NCBI GenBank assembly: GCA_001801055.1
Contig: MGWP01000024.1
Coordinates: 1 to 39,659, forward strand
Source of the DNA: Gallionellales bacterium GWA2_55_18
GTDB taxonomy: Bacteria; Pseudomonadota; Gammaproteobacteria; Burkholderiales; Gallionellaceae
DNA length: 39,659 bases
Direction: 5' to 3'
Shown: positions 28,541 through 38,201 of the stretch, piece by piece
How the letters are laid out: every line of letters begins with the position of its first letter
How positions within the stretch are numbered: position 1 is the first letter of the stretch
Notes under the pieces: model-generated
What the model was told of the DNA's origin: nothing
Databases searched by the model: none
Seen by the model: the letters and a program-made list of their open reading frames with translations, nothing else
Position numbers and translations under genes: made by a program

Positions 28541-29503
28541 ATGAAGCAGGACAGCAATGCTAAAACTCTGGAGTGGTTGAAAACCAATCCGTCTTTTGAT
28601 GAGCTTTGTGCCAGATATCCTGAAGACTGGGCAACAGTGCAGCAGGATATTTCCGCCATTATCGGGCGCGGCGTGGCGGAAGAATTGAAGGAATATCTGG
28701 AGCGCCTGTCCGCGCCTGTGGCACCGCTTAAACCTCTCCATGCAAAGCAGCAAGGCGGCAAATCGGCAGAAGCCGCGCTGTCGCAATTTGTCCGCAGCCG
28801 GATGGCCCATGAGGCCGTCAAAAAACTTTGCCTGTCCACATTGGCCGCAGACACCGGAGTAACCAAAGGCAAGCTCCGCTTCAACCTGTTCAACGGTTAT
28901 GTCGCCCAGAAGTTGCTCTTTTCCAGCGGGTTGAAGCGCAAACCGGTTTCTTCGTCATGGTTTCGCCTGCTCTGGCCGCTGGTCTGGCAGAAGAAGCGGC
29001 TCATGCCGCTGGTGCAGCCGAAGGGGATCTATTGTTTTTATTCGCGCGAACTGATCGAAGCGCTGGCCGAAATGATCGCTTCCCGAAACTGCATCGAGAT
29101 CGGCGCGGGAGATGGCACTCTGGCGCGCTTCCTGAAGGATCGGGGCGTCAAGATAACCGCAACGGACAACTATAGCTGGAAGAATGCCGTGGAATATCCC
29201 GAGGGGGTCATCAAACTCGATGCGCGTGAGGCTCTTGGCAGCTATGCTCCAGAGGTGGTTATCTGCTCGTGGCCGCCGTCCCAGAACGATTTTGAACGCC
29301 AGGTATTCAATACTCCCAGCGTACAGCTATACATCGTCATCGGCAGCCGTCACCAATTTGCCTTCGGCAACTGGAATGATTACAGGAAGCAAGCGCTTTT
29401 CGACATCGAAGAAGATAAAAAACTGGGCGCGCTGGTATTGCCACCGGAACTGGAGTCTGCCGTTTATGTGTTTCGGAGAAAACCTGATGCCAGAATGCGT
29501 TAA
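28541..29503 (+). CDS. Hypothetical protein with SAM-methyltransferase-like C-terminal domain
   Basis: ASRNCIEIGAGDGTLARFLKDRGVKITATDNYSW; VVICSWPPSQNDFERQVF. Confidence 0.7.
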   Translation: MKQDSNAKTLEWLKTNPSFDELCARYPEDWATVQQDISAIIGRGVAEELKEYLERLSAPVAPLKPLHAKQQGGKSAEAALSQFVRSRMAHEAVKKLCLSTLAADTGVTKGKLRFNLFNGYVAQKLLFSSGLKRKPVSSSWFRLLWPLVWQKKRLMPLVQPKGIYCFYSRELIEALAEMIASRNCIEIGAGDGTLARFLKDRGVKITATDNYSWKNAVEYPEGVIKLDAREALGSYAPEVVICSWPPSQNDFERQVFNTPSVQLYIVIGSRHQFAFGNWNDYRKQALFDIEEDKKLGALVLPPELESAVYVFRRKPDARMR

Positions 29504-29555
29504 GAAAACTAATAATCCGCCTCGCATTTCATTTTTTCATCAATAGCGCAATATC

Positions 29556-29605
29556 AAGGGTGTATTCCATGCACCAATGGCAACGGTGCCTGGAATGCAA
29601 CCTAC
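29556..29605. repeat. Degenerate copy of the GTAGGGTGCATTCC hairpin family
   Basis: aagggtgtattccatgcaccaatggcaacggtgcctggaatgcaacctacg. Confidence 0.75.
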
Positions 29606-29706
29606 GATTACTGTTGAAAGACAAATGGAATCACGCACTGCTTCCCATGACCAACAAGTGAATCGACTATAATTCACACCGCGTATAACTTCCCATATCA
29701 ATCAAA

Positions 29707-30669
29707 ATGAACTATGACGTTTTTAACGGCGATGCGGACGGCATTTGTGCGCTGCATCAATTGAGACTCGCTTTCCCCGCAGCAAATAACCTTGTCACCG
29801 GCACCAAGCGCGAAATCGATCTGCTCCAGCGCGTGGAGGTCGGCTCCGGCGACGAGGTAACAGTGCTCGATCTGGCCTTGAGTAATAACCGGGATGCCTT
29901 GCTGGCAATGCTCGGCAAGGGGGTGAAGGTTCAATATTTCGACCACCATGTTTCGGAGAATATTCCCGATCACCAGAACTTGACCGCAATGATCGACACC
30001 AGCCCGGATATTTGCACCAGCCTGCTGGTAAACCATTATCTGGGCGGAAAGTATCTGGTCTGGGCGGTCATCGGTGCGTTCGGCGATAATCTCCATGAGG
30101 CTGCTTGCGAGGCCGCCAAGCCACTTGGTCTCAAGCCACCACAACTTACTGCGCTACGCGAACTTGGCGAGTATCTTAACTACAACAGCTATGGCGAGTC
30201 CGTGGAAGACCTGAATTTCCACCCGGCGGAACTGTATCGCATCATGCATCAACAAAAAAATCCGTTCATTTTTATTCGCGAAGACGGCATTTTTGAAATA
30301 CTGAAGAATGGATATAACGAAGATATGGCTCTCGCCCGCGCCATCCGCCCGGAATATGAAACCCCGGGTGGCGCGGTTTACATCCTTCCCGCTAAACCGT
30401 GGAGCCGCCGTGTGAGCGGCGCTTTCGGCAACACCCTCGCCAGTGCCTCACCCGACTGTGCACATGCCGTTTTGACGCAGCGCCGCGACGGCGCTTTCGT
30501 GGTCAGCGTGCGTGCACCTTTGTCCACCAATAGCGGTGCCGACACCCTGTGCTCCCGCTTCGCAACCGGAGGCGGCAGGAAAGGGGCGGCGGGAATCAAC
30601 CTGCTCCCGGAAAATGAGCTGCCGCAGTTCATGCAGGCATTCGACGAAGCGTTTCCCGCCGCATCGTAA
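29707..30669 (+). CDS. DHH-family phosphoesterase
   Basis: MNYDVFNGDADGICALHQLRLAFP; VQYFDHHVSENIPDH; SRFATGGGRKGAAGINLLP. Confidence 0.85.
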   Translation: MNYDVFNGDADGICALHQLRLAFPAANNLVTGTKREIDLLQRVEVGSGDEVTVLDLALSNNRDALLAMLGKGVKVQYFDHHVSENIPDHQNLTAMIDTSPDICTSLLVNHYLGGKYLVWAVIGAFGDNLHEAACEAAKPLGLKPPQLTALRELGEYLNYNSYGESVEDLNFHPAELYRIMHQQKNPFIFIREDGIFEILKNGYNEDMALARAIRPEYETPGGAVYILPAKPWSRRVSGAFGNTLASASPDCAHAVLTQRRDGAFVVSVRAPLSTNSGADTLCSRFATGGGRKGAAGINLLPENELPQFMQAFDEAFPAAS

Positions 30670-30709
30670 CTACAGGCCGCATGTCACACAATGGCAGCTT
30701 GATAGCGAG

Positions 30710-30755
30710 TGTAGGGTGCATTCCATGCACCATGGTGCATGGAATGCACCCTACA
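30710..30755. repeat. 46-nt perfect palindrome, GTAGGGTGCATTCC family
   Basis: TGTAGGGTGCATTCCATGCACCA|TGGTGCATGGAATGCACCCTACA. Confidence 0.97.
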
Positions 30756-30780
30756 AGTGCTACCGATTTTTCTTTGAAAA

Positions 30781-32361
30781 TTGCTGTACATGCCCCCTGA
30801 AACTTCCGAGCTGGTGTTAACCGAACCCGGCGCCATCGGCCCTTGTCATGTCGGCCCCGATGCCTTGCTGGGCATCAAGCGTCAGCAGACCAACCCCACA
30901 CGCTGGAACGGACAGCGCTGGCATCCATTCGCCGCCGCGTTGCGCGACGGCGGCATCGAACTGCGCGAAAACATTGCCGCGTGCGGCACCTTTGCCACCG
31001 ATGCGGGTGGCACGGCTTATGGCCTGCCGCATGGCGTGGTGATCGCGCGCAGTGCCGCGCAAGTTTCTGCGTTGCTCAAGGCGGCGCAACAATTCCGCGT
31101 ACCGGTCACGGTGCGCGGCGGCGGTCTGACCACCGAGGGCGAGTCGGTTGCATTCGGTGGCGTGCTGCTGGATATGACCGGGATGAGCCGGGTGTTGCAC
31201 GTCGATACCGAGGCGCTGACGGTGCGCACCGAGGGCGGAATTTTCTGGCACAGCCTGGCCGAGGAGTTGCGCCGCTATGGTATGGACTATCTTTCCGCGC
31301 CGCTCAACCTGACTTCTTCGGTCGGCGGCACGCTGGGTGTCGGCGGCATCGATGTCAATTCGCCGCGCCTCGGTTGCAGTGCTGATCAGGCATTGGCGTT
31401 GCAGGTGGTCACGCCGCGTGGCGACATCGTCGAATGTTCCGATACGCAGAATGCCGAATTGTTTCAGCGCGTAGTTCTGGGCTACGGACAGTTTGGTGTG
31501 ATCACCGAGGCCACGCTCAAAATACGCCGCTATACGCCGCTACGCATGCATTATTTTTATTACGACTCGTTGCGTACCGCAGTTGAGGATATGCAATTGT
31601 TGAACCGCAACGATGCCAGCGATTATTCGGGTATTCTGACCATCATGGATTGCGCGGTGAACCTGCTGGTGGCCTTCGATTCGGATGAGCGTGAAACGGC
31701 ATTCCGCGCGAACTGGCAATCGAAACTGCGCGGCCACGGCGAGCCCGGCTTTGCGCTGTGCATGCTGCGGCGCTATGCGCTACGTCCGTGGAAGCTGCCT
31801 GAAGCGTGGTATTTGTTGCAGCGCAAGCGCGAGCTGTTCCCCGAGTTTCGCCGCTCCGAATACATGCACGATGGCCTGATGTACGACCGCACCGTGGTGT
31901 TTTCGCGCGCGGTGTGGAAGTTCTGGGGCAGCAAGCAGATGGTCATTCCCGATCTCGCCACTTCGGCGGAAAAATTTGCCGAGGCGGTGGAACGCGGCAA
32001 CGCGGTATGCCGCAAATATTTTCCGCATTACACGCTGTACTGTGTCGGCATCAGGCTGCGCCCGGAGCACAAGCCGCATTACGAAATGTCCTGCATCCCG
32101 CCCGATGCCGAAGGATGGGCCTACGGCTGCGAATTCGAGCCGATGATGGATGACCGGGTGTACAGCCGCGATTACCTGCAATCGTTCAAGAACGCGATCT
32201 ACGACATCGGCGTCGAGCTGGGCGGCAGCTATTACCGCTTCGGCGGCATGATGAAAGGCTATATCCGGCGCGTGTTCGGCGATGAGGTGGTGGATCGCCA
32301 CCTGGCGATGAAACGCGAGGCCGACCCGGCGATGATCCTGAATAGGGATGTGATTTTTTGA
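30781..32361 (+). CDS. FAD-binding (GlcD-like) oxidoreductase
   Basis: GLPHGVVIARSAAQVSALLKAAQQFRVPVTVRGGGLTTEGESVAFGGVLLDMTGMSRVLHVD; SSVGGTLGVGGID. Confidence 0.88.
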   Translation: MLYMPPETSELVLTEPGAIGPCHVGPDALLGIKRQQTNPTRWNGQRWHPFAAALRDGGIELRENIAACGTFATDAGGTAYGLPHGVVIARSAAQVSALLKAAQQFRVPVTVRGGGLTTEGESVAFGGVLLDMTGMSRVLHVDTEALTVRTEGGIFWHSLAEELRRYGMDYLSAPLNLTSSVGGTLGVGGIDVNSPRLGCSADQALALQVVTPRGDIVECSDTQNAELFQRVVLGYGQFGVITEATLKIRRYTPLRMHYFYYDSLRTAVEDMQLLNRNDASDYSGILTIMDCAVNLLVAFDSDERETAFRANWQSKLRGHGEPGFALCMLRRYALRPWKLPEAWYLLQRKRELFPEFRRSEYMHDGLMYDRTVVFSRAVWKFWGSKQMVIPDLATSAEKFAEAVERGNAVCRKYFPHYTLYCVGIRLRPEHKPHYEMSCIPPDAEGWAYGCEFEPMMDDRVYSRDYLQSFKNAIYDIGVELGGSYYRFGGMMKGYIRRVFGDEVVDRHLAMKREADPAMILNRDVIF

Positions 32362-32380
32362 TGGGCGAGTTTGATAAGTT

Positions 32381-32415
32381 GTAGAAGGTTGGGCACGCTA
32401 CGCTTTGCCCAATCT
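32381..32415. repeat. Imperfect hairpin with GTAG...CTAC ends
   Basis: gtagaaggttgggcacgctacgctttgcccaatctac. Confidence 0.7.
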
Positions 32416-32444
32416 ACGCCTAGTCTATTTTTAGAGGTTTCTTA

Positions 32445-33437
32445 ATGTTCGATTTTGTTATAAATACACCTGCTGCGCACAAAAGCTACAGCGATTGCAG
32501 CGGGTGCGGCCTGTGCACACTGGTGTGCCCGGTGTGGCGGCGCAAGCGCGACCTGCAACACAGCCCGCTTGGATGGGCAAAGGCGCTGCAACACGGTGCT
32601 GCGCCAGGCGATCTGGTCGATGCGCTGTGGAATTGCACCCTGTGTCGTGCGTGCGACCCGGTATGCCCGGAGCGGATAGATGTCAGCGGTATGATACTGA
32701 AGCTGCGCGCGCAACTGGTGCATCCGCAAACGGCAGTGTTACAAGGGCGCATGGCGGCGCAGGCGAGGCGTCCCGCTCCTGCATGTCAGGAAAAGACCGC
32801 GTTGCTAGCGGGCGAAGCGTTGCGTGCGCACCCCGCCCTGCTGAGTCGCATTACGGCGCTGCTTGATAAAGCGGGTGTGCTTGTCGTGGCGCATGATGAC
32901 GGCGCCGACATTTCACTGGCGTTGGAAGCTGGCGTGACCGTTTCCCCAGAGAGACTGGCCGCATTGATCGAACCGTTGCGGCGCGCGGATAAGGTCATTG
33001 TTGCCGATGGTTTGCTGCTGCCCTATCTGGCGCAGTGGTTGCCCGCCGCCAGGATATTCAGCCTGGGCGAAACATTAAGCTCGCTAGAAATAATTCGCCG
33101 CAACCTGCGCGTCACCGACCTGTATGTGATCGAACCGCGCGCCTATCATGCCGACTACGTGCGGCTGATCAAATACTATGATCGCTTGCGCAAGGAACGC
33201 GGCTGCGACTTCAACCTCGACTTGCAGCGCATCGCCATTCCCGCCACCGTGCGCGGGCTGCCGCAGCGGCTGGGGTTGATGGTGCCGGATGATGATGCGC
33301 AAGCGAGCTGGGTGCTGCATGGCCGCAGCATTACCCGCATCGTAGTCGAGAGCTTGGAAGATCGCGCGGCCTTTGAAAAGGTCAGCAATGTTCCTGTGGT
33401 GCATCTGGCGGAGTTGGCAGATAGCTTACGTAGGTAG
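32445..33437 (+). CDS. 4Fe-4S protein, GlpC/GlcF-like partner subunit
   Basis: SDCSGCGLCTLVCPVWRRK and CTLCRACDPVCPERIDV. Confidence 0.85.
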   Translation: MFDFVINTPAAHKSYSDCSGCGLCTLVCPVWRRKRDLQHSPLGWAKALQHGAAPGDLVDALWNCTLCRACDPVCPERIDVSGMILKLRAQLVHPQTAVLQGRMAAQARRPAPACQEKTALLAGEALRAHPALLSRITALLDKAGVLVVAHDDGADISLALEAGVTVSPERLAALIEPLRRADKVIVADGLLLPYLAQWLPAARIFSLGETLSSLEIIRRNLRVTDLYVIEPRAYHADYVRLIKYYDRLRKERGCDFNLDLQRIAIPATVRGLPQRLGLMVPDDDAQASWVLHGRSITRIVVESLEDRAAFEKVSNVPVVHLAELADSLRR

Positions 33438-33506
33438 GGTTAGCGCAGCCCGCTGGATGGCTCGAACATCCGGCGCATTACGCCTTGCGGCTAATGTGCC
33501 CTACGC
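33433..33506. repeat. Intergenic inverted repeat GTAGGG...CCCTAC
   Basis: gtagggttagcgcagc ... ggcgcattacgccttgcggctaatgtgccctac. Confidence 0.6.
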
Positions 33507-33690
33507 GGAATCGGATATCAGACAAGTCGCTCCATGATCGCGAAACTCATCAAGAATGTTTGACTGTTGAAGGTGAATGATCCGGCTAAGCGGCGAGGGC
33601 AGGGCGGTTGCCCGGCGAATTTCATGAGAGATAATGTAAAGTGGCAAGAACGCCATATTATTTCGCAGAGGCTTGTCGCATGAACATCGC

Positions 33691-35052
33691 CTAAAACTCC
33701 GCCTGCGCGAACTGTGGTTTCGATAGTGCAGGATTTTGCGCGAAGTAGCGTTTTGTGCCATTCAGGATCGCATTGGCTATTTTCATCTGGTAGTCCTCGT
33801 CGTTCAGGCGGCGCTCTTCGCTGGGGTTGCTGATGAAGGCGGTCTCGACCAGGATCGACGGGATATCCGGCGATTTCAGCACGGCGAATCCGGCTTGTTC
33901 GACCTGGCCGCGATGCAGGTCGTTGATGTCGCCCAGTTCATGCAGCACATGCTTGGCCAGTTTCATGCTGTCGTTAATGGTGGCGGTCTGCGACAGGTCG
34001 AGCAGGGTACGCGCTAGGTATGGGTCTTTTACCGCGATATTCACGCCGCCGATCAGGTCTGCCTCATTTTCCTTTTTCGCCAGCCAGCGCGCCGCAGCGC
34101 TGGTTGCGCCGTGTTCGGAAAGCGCGAATACCGATGAGCCGCGCGCGTCCGGTTTGATGAAGGCATCGGCGTGGATGGAGACGAACAAGTCCGCGTTCAC
34201 CTTGCGCGCCTTGGTGACGCGTCCGATGAGCGGGATGAAGTAATCGCCATCGCGGATCAGTACGCCGCGCATGTTTGGCGTGTCATCCACCAATGCTTTT
34301 ACCTTGCGCGCGATTGCCAGCGTGACGTTTTTTTCGTGGGAACCGTTTCTGCCGCGCGCGCCGGGGTCTTCGCCGCCGTGCCCGGCATCGATTGCGACGA
34401 TCAGTGTGCGGGCGCGCAGCTCGGGTATGTTTTTGGGCTGCGCGGCGGGTAGCTGGGTGTCGATTTTGCCGATGCCCTGCTTTGCGGTCGGTTCGGGTTT
34501 TTCTTCAGCGGGATGTTCTTTTGCGGCGGACGGTTCTGCCGCAATCTGGCTGGTTACGGTGGGCGTGTTGGTGGCTTCGGGAATGGTTGCTTTGGGTTTT
34601 TCGAGCAAAGCCATCAGCGGGTCAAGCGGTCGGGCGGGATACACGTCCAGCACCAGACGATAGCCGTATTCGCCGACCGGTTTTAGGATGAACAACTGCG
34701 GCTTGACCTCGCTCTTCAAGTCGAGCACGAGGCGCACCACGCCGGGCTTGAAACGCCCGACGCGCACACTGGCGATGTAGGGGTCGTCGCTGCCAACCAG
34801 TTTGGTCAGTTCGTTGAGCGTGCTGCCGAGTTCAACATCCTCCAGATCGATGACCAGACGCTCCGGCTTGCTCACGGTGAACATGTTGTGGCGGATAGCC
34901 TGTTTGGATTCGAGCGTCAGGCGCGTGTAATCTTGCGCCGGCCAGACGCGCGCCGAGCCGACGGCAATGGCGGCATGCGCCCCGGATGCCAAAAATAGGG
35001 GCAGCCAGCTAAAAATCAAAAGTGTCGTGAGCTTTACAACTGCTTTAAGCAT
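33691..35052 (-). CDS. amiC: N-acetylmuramoyl-L-alanine amidase with AMIN domain
   Basis: TLIVAIDAGHGGEDPGARGRNGSHEKNVTLAIARKVKALVD; LFVSIHADAF; SILVETAFISNPSEERRL; N-terminal AMIN-like domain. Confidence 0.94.
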   Translation of the reverse strand: MLKAVVKLTTLLIFSWLPLFLASGAHAAIAVGSARVWPAQDYTRLTLESKQAIRHNMFTVSKPERLVIDLEDVELGSTLNELTKLVGSDDPYIASVRVGRFKPGVVRLVLDLKSEVKPQLFILKPVGEYGYRLVLDVYPARPLDPLMALLEKPKATIPEATNTPTVTSQIAAEPSAAKEHPAEEKPEPTAKQGIGKIDTQLPAAQPKNIPELRARTLIVAIDAGHGGEDPGARGRNGSHEKNVTLAIARKVKALVDDTPNMRGVLIRDGDYFIPLIGRVTKARKVNADLFVSIHADAFIKPDARGSSVFALSEHGATSAAARWLAKKENEADLIGGVNIAVKDPYLARTLLDLSQTATINDSMKLAKHVLHELGDINDLHRGQVEQAGFAVLKSPDIPSILVETAFISNPSEERRLNDEDYQMKIANAILNGTKRYFAQNPALSKPQFAQAEF

Positions 35053-35792
35053 TGCTTGCCTATTTCCGTATTGGCATGGATTTCCGTGTTGCGGCCTTGC
35101 TCCAGAATTTCAAACGCAATCTCCATATCGGCATGGGGGATCAATCCTTGAGCGTTTTCCGGCCATTCGATGAAAAAAATATTTTGCCCGTCGAACTCAT
35201 CGCGGAAGCCGGCCGCTTCCCATTCATCCTCGTCGCGCAGGCGATACAGGTCGAAGTGACGCAAGTCTAATCCGGCGGCATGGTATGGCTCAACCAGTGT
35301 GTAGGTTGGACTTTTCACGCGCCCGCCATAGCCCAGCGCATTCAGCATGCCGCGTACTAGCGTGGTCTTGCCCGCTCCCAGATCGCCGCGCAGATAGATC
35401 ACCATGCCGGGTTTTAGCCGTGCGGCGAGGCGTTGCGCCAGGGCGATGGTCGCGTTTTCATCGGCGAGGTGTAATGAGAGATTCGCGCAGCGGTCGTTAG
35501 TTTCCTCTCCCGAGGATTCAAGGTTGCCTTTCTCGTTTGTCCTTTCTCCCGCTTGCGGGATAACCAGCGACTTGGCTGCGGTCGTTTGCAGCCTAGTCGA
35601 ATGGCTAGTTGTCTCATCCAGAGAGTTAGAGAGAGGGGTTCTTTGCGGGGGATAACCAGCGACTTGCCCGCTTGCGGGCTTAGTCGAATGGCTAGTAGTC
35701 CCATCAGGGTTAGGGAGGGGGGCGGGCTTGGCGAGTACCATCATCAAAGTGGCATCTTTACTCTGCCCGCAGGGTGATTCGGCTATCATCAC
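35034..35792 (-). CDS. tsaE: tRNA threonylcarbamoyladenosine biosynthesis ATPase TsaE with long repeat-derived N-terminal extension
   Basis: LAARLKPGMVIYLRGDLGAGKTTLVRGMLNALGYGGRVKSPTYTLVEPY; first ~95 aa are unrelated low-complexity; start uncertain. Confidence 0.88.
   Translation of the reverse strand: MMIAESPCGQSKDATLMMVLAKPAPLPNPDGTTSHSTKPASGQVAGYPPQRTPLSNSLDETTSHSTRLQTTAAKSLVIPQAGERTNEKGNLESSGEETNDRCANLSLHLADENATIALAQRLAARLKPGMVIYLRGDLGAGKTTLVRGMLNALGYGGRVKSPTYTLVEPYHAAGLDLRHFDLYRLRDEDEWEAAGFRDEFDGQNIFFIEWPENAQGLIPHADMEIAFEILEQGRNTEIHANTEIGKQCLKQL
35558..35705. repeat. Two direct copies of a ~56-61-nt hairpin repeat
   Basis: ggataaccagcgacttg...agtcgaatggctagt.gtc.catc at 35558-35618 and 35650-35705. 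Confidence 0.92.
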
Positions 35793-35796
35793 GGCT

Positions 35797-36882
35797 ATGC
35801 AAAATGAAAATCCTCATCAGGTGAATTATGCCGCGTTTGCCATACGGATACGCGCATGGGCGCATGAGCTTGGCTTTCAGGCCGTGGGTATCAGCGACAC
35901 CGATCTTTCAGCGGCGGAGAGCGACCTGCTGGAATGGCTCGCGCTCGGCCTGCACGGCGAGATGGATTATATGGCAAAACACGGCACCAAACGCAGCCGT
36001 CCGGCGGAGTTGCTACCCGGCACGTTGCGGGTGATTTCGCTGCGCATGAACTGCACGCCGCCCGGCGCGCGCGACAGTTGGCAGGTATTGGCGGACGGTG
36101 AGCACGCCTTCATTTCACGCTATGCGCTGGGGCGCGATTACCACAAGGTGATGCGTAACCGCCTGGCAAAACTGGCCGATAAAATTCGCACCGAAATTGC
36201 CGGATTTGACGGCCCCAATTTTGAAGGAAGAGTCTTTACCGACAGCGCGCCGGTGCTGGAGGTGGCGTTGGCGCGCAAGGCCGGTTTGGGTTGGCGCGGC
36301 AAACACACCCTGCTGTTGTCGCGCGAGCATGGCTCGCGGTTTTTTCTCGGCGAGATTTATGTGAACCTGCCGTTGCCGGTGGATGAACCACAGCAGGAAC
36401 ATTGCGGAACCTGCACGCGCTGTATCGATATTTGCCCGACCCAAGCCATCATCGCGCCGTATCGCGTCGATGCACGCCGTTGCATCTCCTATCTGACCAT
36501 CGAACTCAGGGGCAGTATTCCCGTCGAGTTGCGCCCGCTGATCGGCAACCGCATCTACGGTTGCGACGATTGCCAGTTGGCATGCCCGTGGAACGGTTTC
36601 GCGCAGCCCAGCGTCGAGCCGGATTTTGCGGTGCGCCACGGCTTGGACGATGTCGGGTTGATTGAATTGTTTGCTTGGGACGAGGCAGAATTTAACAGCA
36701 AGCTGGCAGGCACGGCGATCTATCGTATCGGCCACGAACAATGGCTGCGCAACATCGCCGTGGCTCTGGGCAATGCGCCGAAAAGTGCCGCCGTGATTGA
36801 TGCGTTGGAATCGCGTATGGAGCATCCTTCGGGGATGGTGCGGGAGCATGCGGCTTGGGCCTTGGCGCAGCATACTGATTAA
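35797..36882 (+). CDS. queG: Epoxyqueuosine reductase QueG
   Basis: GRDYHKVMRNRLAKLADKI; GWRGKHTLLLSREHGSRFFLGEIYVNLPL; CGTCTRCIDICPTQAI; CDDCQLACPWN. Confidence 0.95.
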   Translation: MQNENPHQVNYAAFAIRIRAWAHELGFQAVGISDTDLSAAESDLLEWLALGLHGEMDYMAKHGTKRSRPAELLPGTLRVISLRMNCTPPGARDSWQVLADGEHAFISRYALGRDYHKVMRNRLAKLADKIRTEIAGFDGPNFEGRVFTDSAPVLEVALARKAGLGWRGKHTLLLSREHGSRFFLGEIYVNLPLPVDEPQQEHCGTCTRCIDICPTQAIIAPYRVDARRCISYLTIELRGSIPVELRPLIGNRIYGCDDCQLACPWNGFAQPSVEPDFAVRHGLDDVGLIELFAWDEAEFNSKLAGTAIYRIGHEQWLRNIAVALGNAPKSAAVIDALESRMEHPSGMVREHAAWALAQHTD

Positions 36883-36933
36883 CTAGCATCTGGTTAATTA
36901 AAAATTCCGTTCGCCCTGAGCTTGTCGAAGGGT

Positions 36934-37770
36934 TCAGTAAATAAACCGCTCCCGCAACTCCTCCAGATTTAATTCGCACAGAATCTGCTCCAGCCTTTGC
37001 TGTGCATTCTTTCGCGGCGTATCCGTGCGGCGGGCGATGATGAGCTCATTCTTCATCGAGTGTTCCCAGCCGACCAGTTCCGTTACCGTGACCTGATAGC
37101 CGTGCGTTTCCAATAGCAAGCAGCGTAGTACATTGGTGAGGTGGCTGCCGAATTCGCGGGTGTGGATCGGATGGCGCCAGATTTCTGAAAGCGGTGTTTT
37201 GCCGAATGACTGGTTCTTGTGCTTGTTCAATATGGCCGCAACCTCGGCCTGGCAGCAAGGCGCCAGCACAATAAATTTTGCCTGCTTGTGCAGCGCGAAT
37301 TTGATCGCGTCGTCGGTGGCGGTGTTGCAGGCGTGCAGTGCGGTGACGACATCGACTCGTTCGGGCAGTTGCGGAGAGTGGATGGATTCTTCCACCGAAA
37401 AGTTCAAGAACGACATGCGTGCAAAGCCCAGCCTTTCGGCCAGTTCGCGGGATTTGCCGACTAGCGTTTCTCGGGCCTCTATGCCGTAAATATGGCCGAC
37501 CTCGCGTGCCTTCAGGAATAGGTCGTAGAGGATGAAGCCCAGATAGGATTTGCCCGCGCCGTGATCCACCAGCGTCAGGTCTTGTCTGGCAGCGAGTACC
37601 TCATCCAGCAACGGTTCGATGAAATGATACAAATGATAGACCTGTTTCAGTTTGCGTCGGCTGTCCTGGTTGAGCTTGCCGTCGCGTGTCAGGATATGCA
37701 GCTCCTTGAGCAGTTCGACAGACTGGCCGGGTTTGATTTCTGAGATGTTGATTTCGGGGGTGGAATTCAT
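36934..37770 (-). CDS. SAM-dependent methyltransferase
   Basis: LTLVDHGAGKSYLGFILYDLFLK; VDVVTALHACNTATDDAIKFAL; FIVLAPCCQAE; start taken as MNSTPEINISEI. Confidence 0.8.
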   Translation of the reverse strand: MNSTPEINISEIKPGQSVELLKELHILTRDGKLNQDSRRKLKQVYHLYHFIEPLLDEVLAARQDLTLVDHGAGKSYLGFILYDLFLKAREVGHIYGIEARETLVGKSRELAERLGFARMSFLNFSVEESIHSPQLPERVDVVTALHACNTATDDAIKFALHKQAKFIVLAPCCQAEVAAILNKHKNQSFGKTPLSEIWRHPIHTREFGSHLTNVLRCLLLETHGYQVTVTELVGWEHSMKNELIIARRTDTPRKNAQQRLEQILCELNLEELRERFIY

Positions 37771-37784
37771 GGTGTAGTTGCGTG

Positions 37785-38039
37785 CTATCCAAATTTTAAT
37801 TTCATCACTAATACCAAGCCCGCCAACAGCAGCGTAATGCAGTTCGCAATGATGATCGGCCATGATTCCAGCAGGACGCCATAGACCAGCCACAACGCAA
37901 CACCGAGCGTAAACAGCGCGTACATGCCCAGCGAAATGTCTGCGGTATGGCGGGTGTGCCACACTTTCCAGGCCTGCGGGATAAAGGCGGTTGTGGTAAG
38001 CGTTGCAGCAGCGCTGCCTATCCAGTCGATAGTATTCAC
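37785..38039 (-). CDS. SemiSWEET-like PQ-loop protein
   Basis: IGSAAATLTTTAFIPQAWKVWHTRHTADISLGMYALFTLGVALWLVYG; probable GTG start at 38039. Confidence 0.85.
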   Translation of the reverse strand: MNTIDWIGSAAATLTTTAFIPQAWKVWHTRHTADISLGMYALFTLGVALWLVYGVLLESWPIIIANCITLLLAGLVLVMKLKFG

Positions 38040-38201
38040 GGGGGGTGTTTTCAGTGTTTTTGTCAATCGGCCAAAGGTGGCGTATATTTGGCAGCGGATA
38101 ATAACGTGTTTCATTCGTGGCGGGTTGTGCAGGCTATTGATCCGATAATATTTCAATATTGGCTGGCATTAAGCAAAATTACTTATGAAGTGGAGGATGG
38201 C

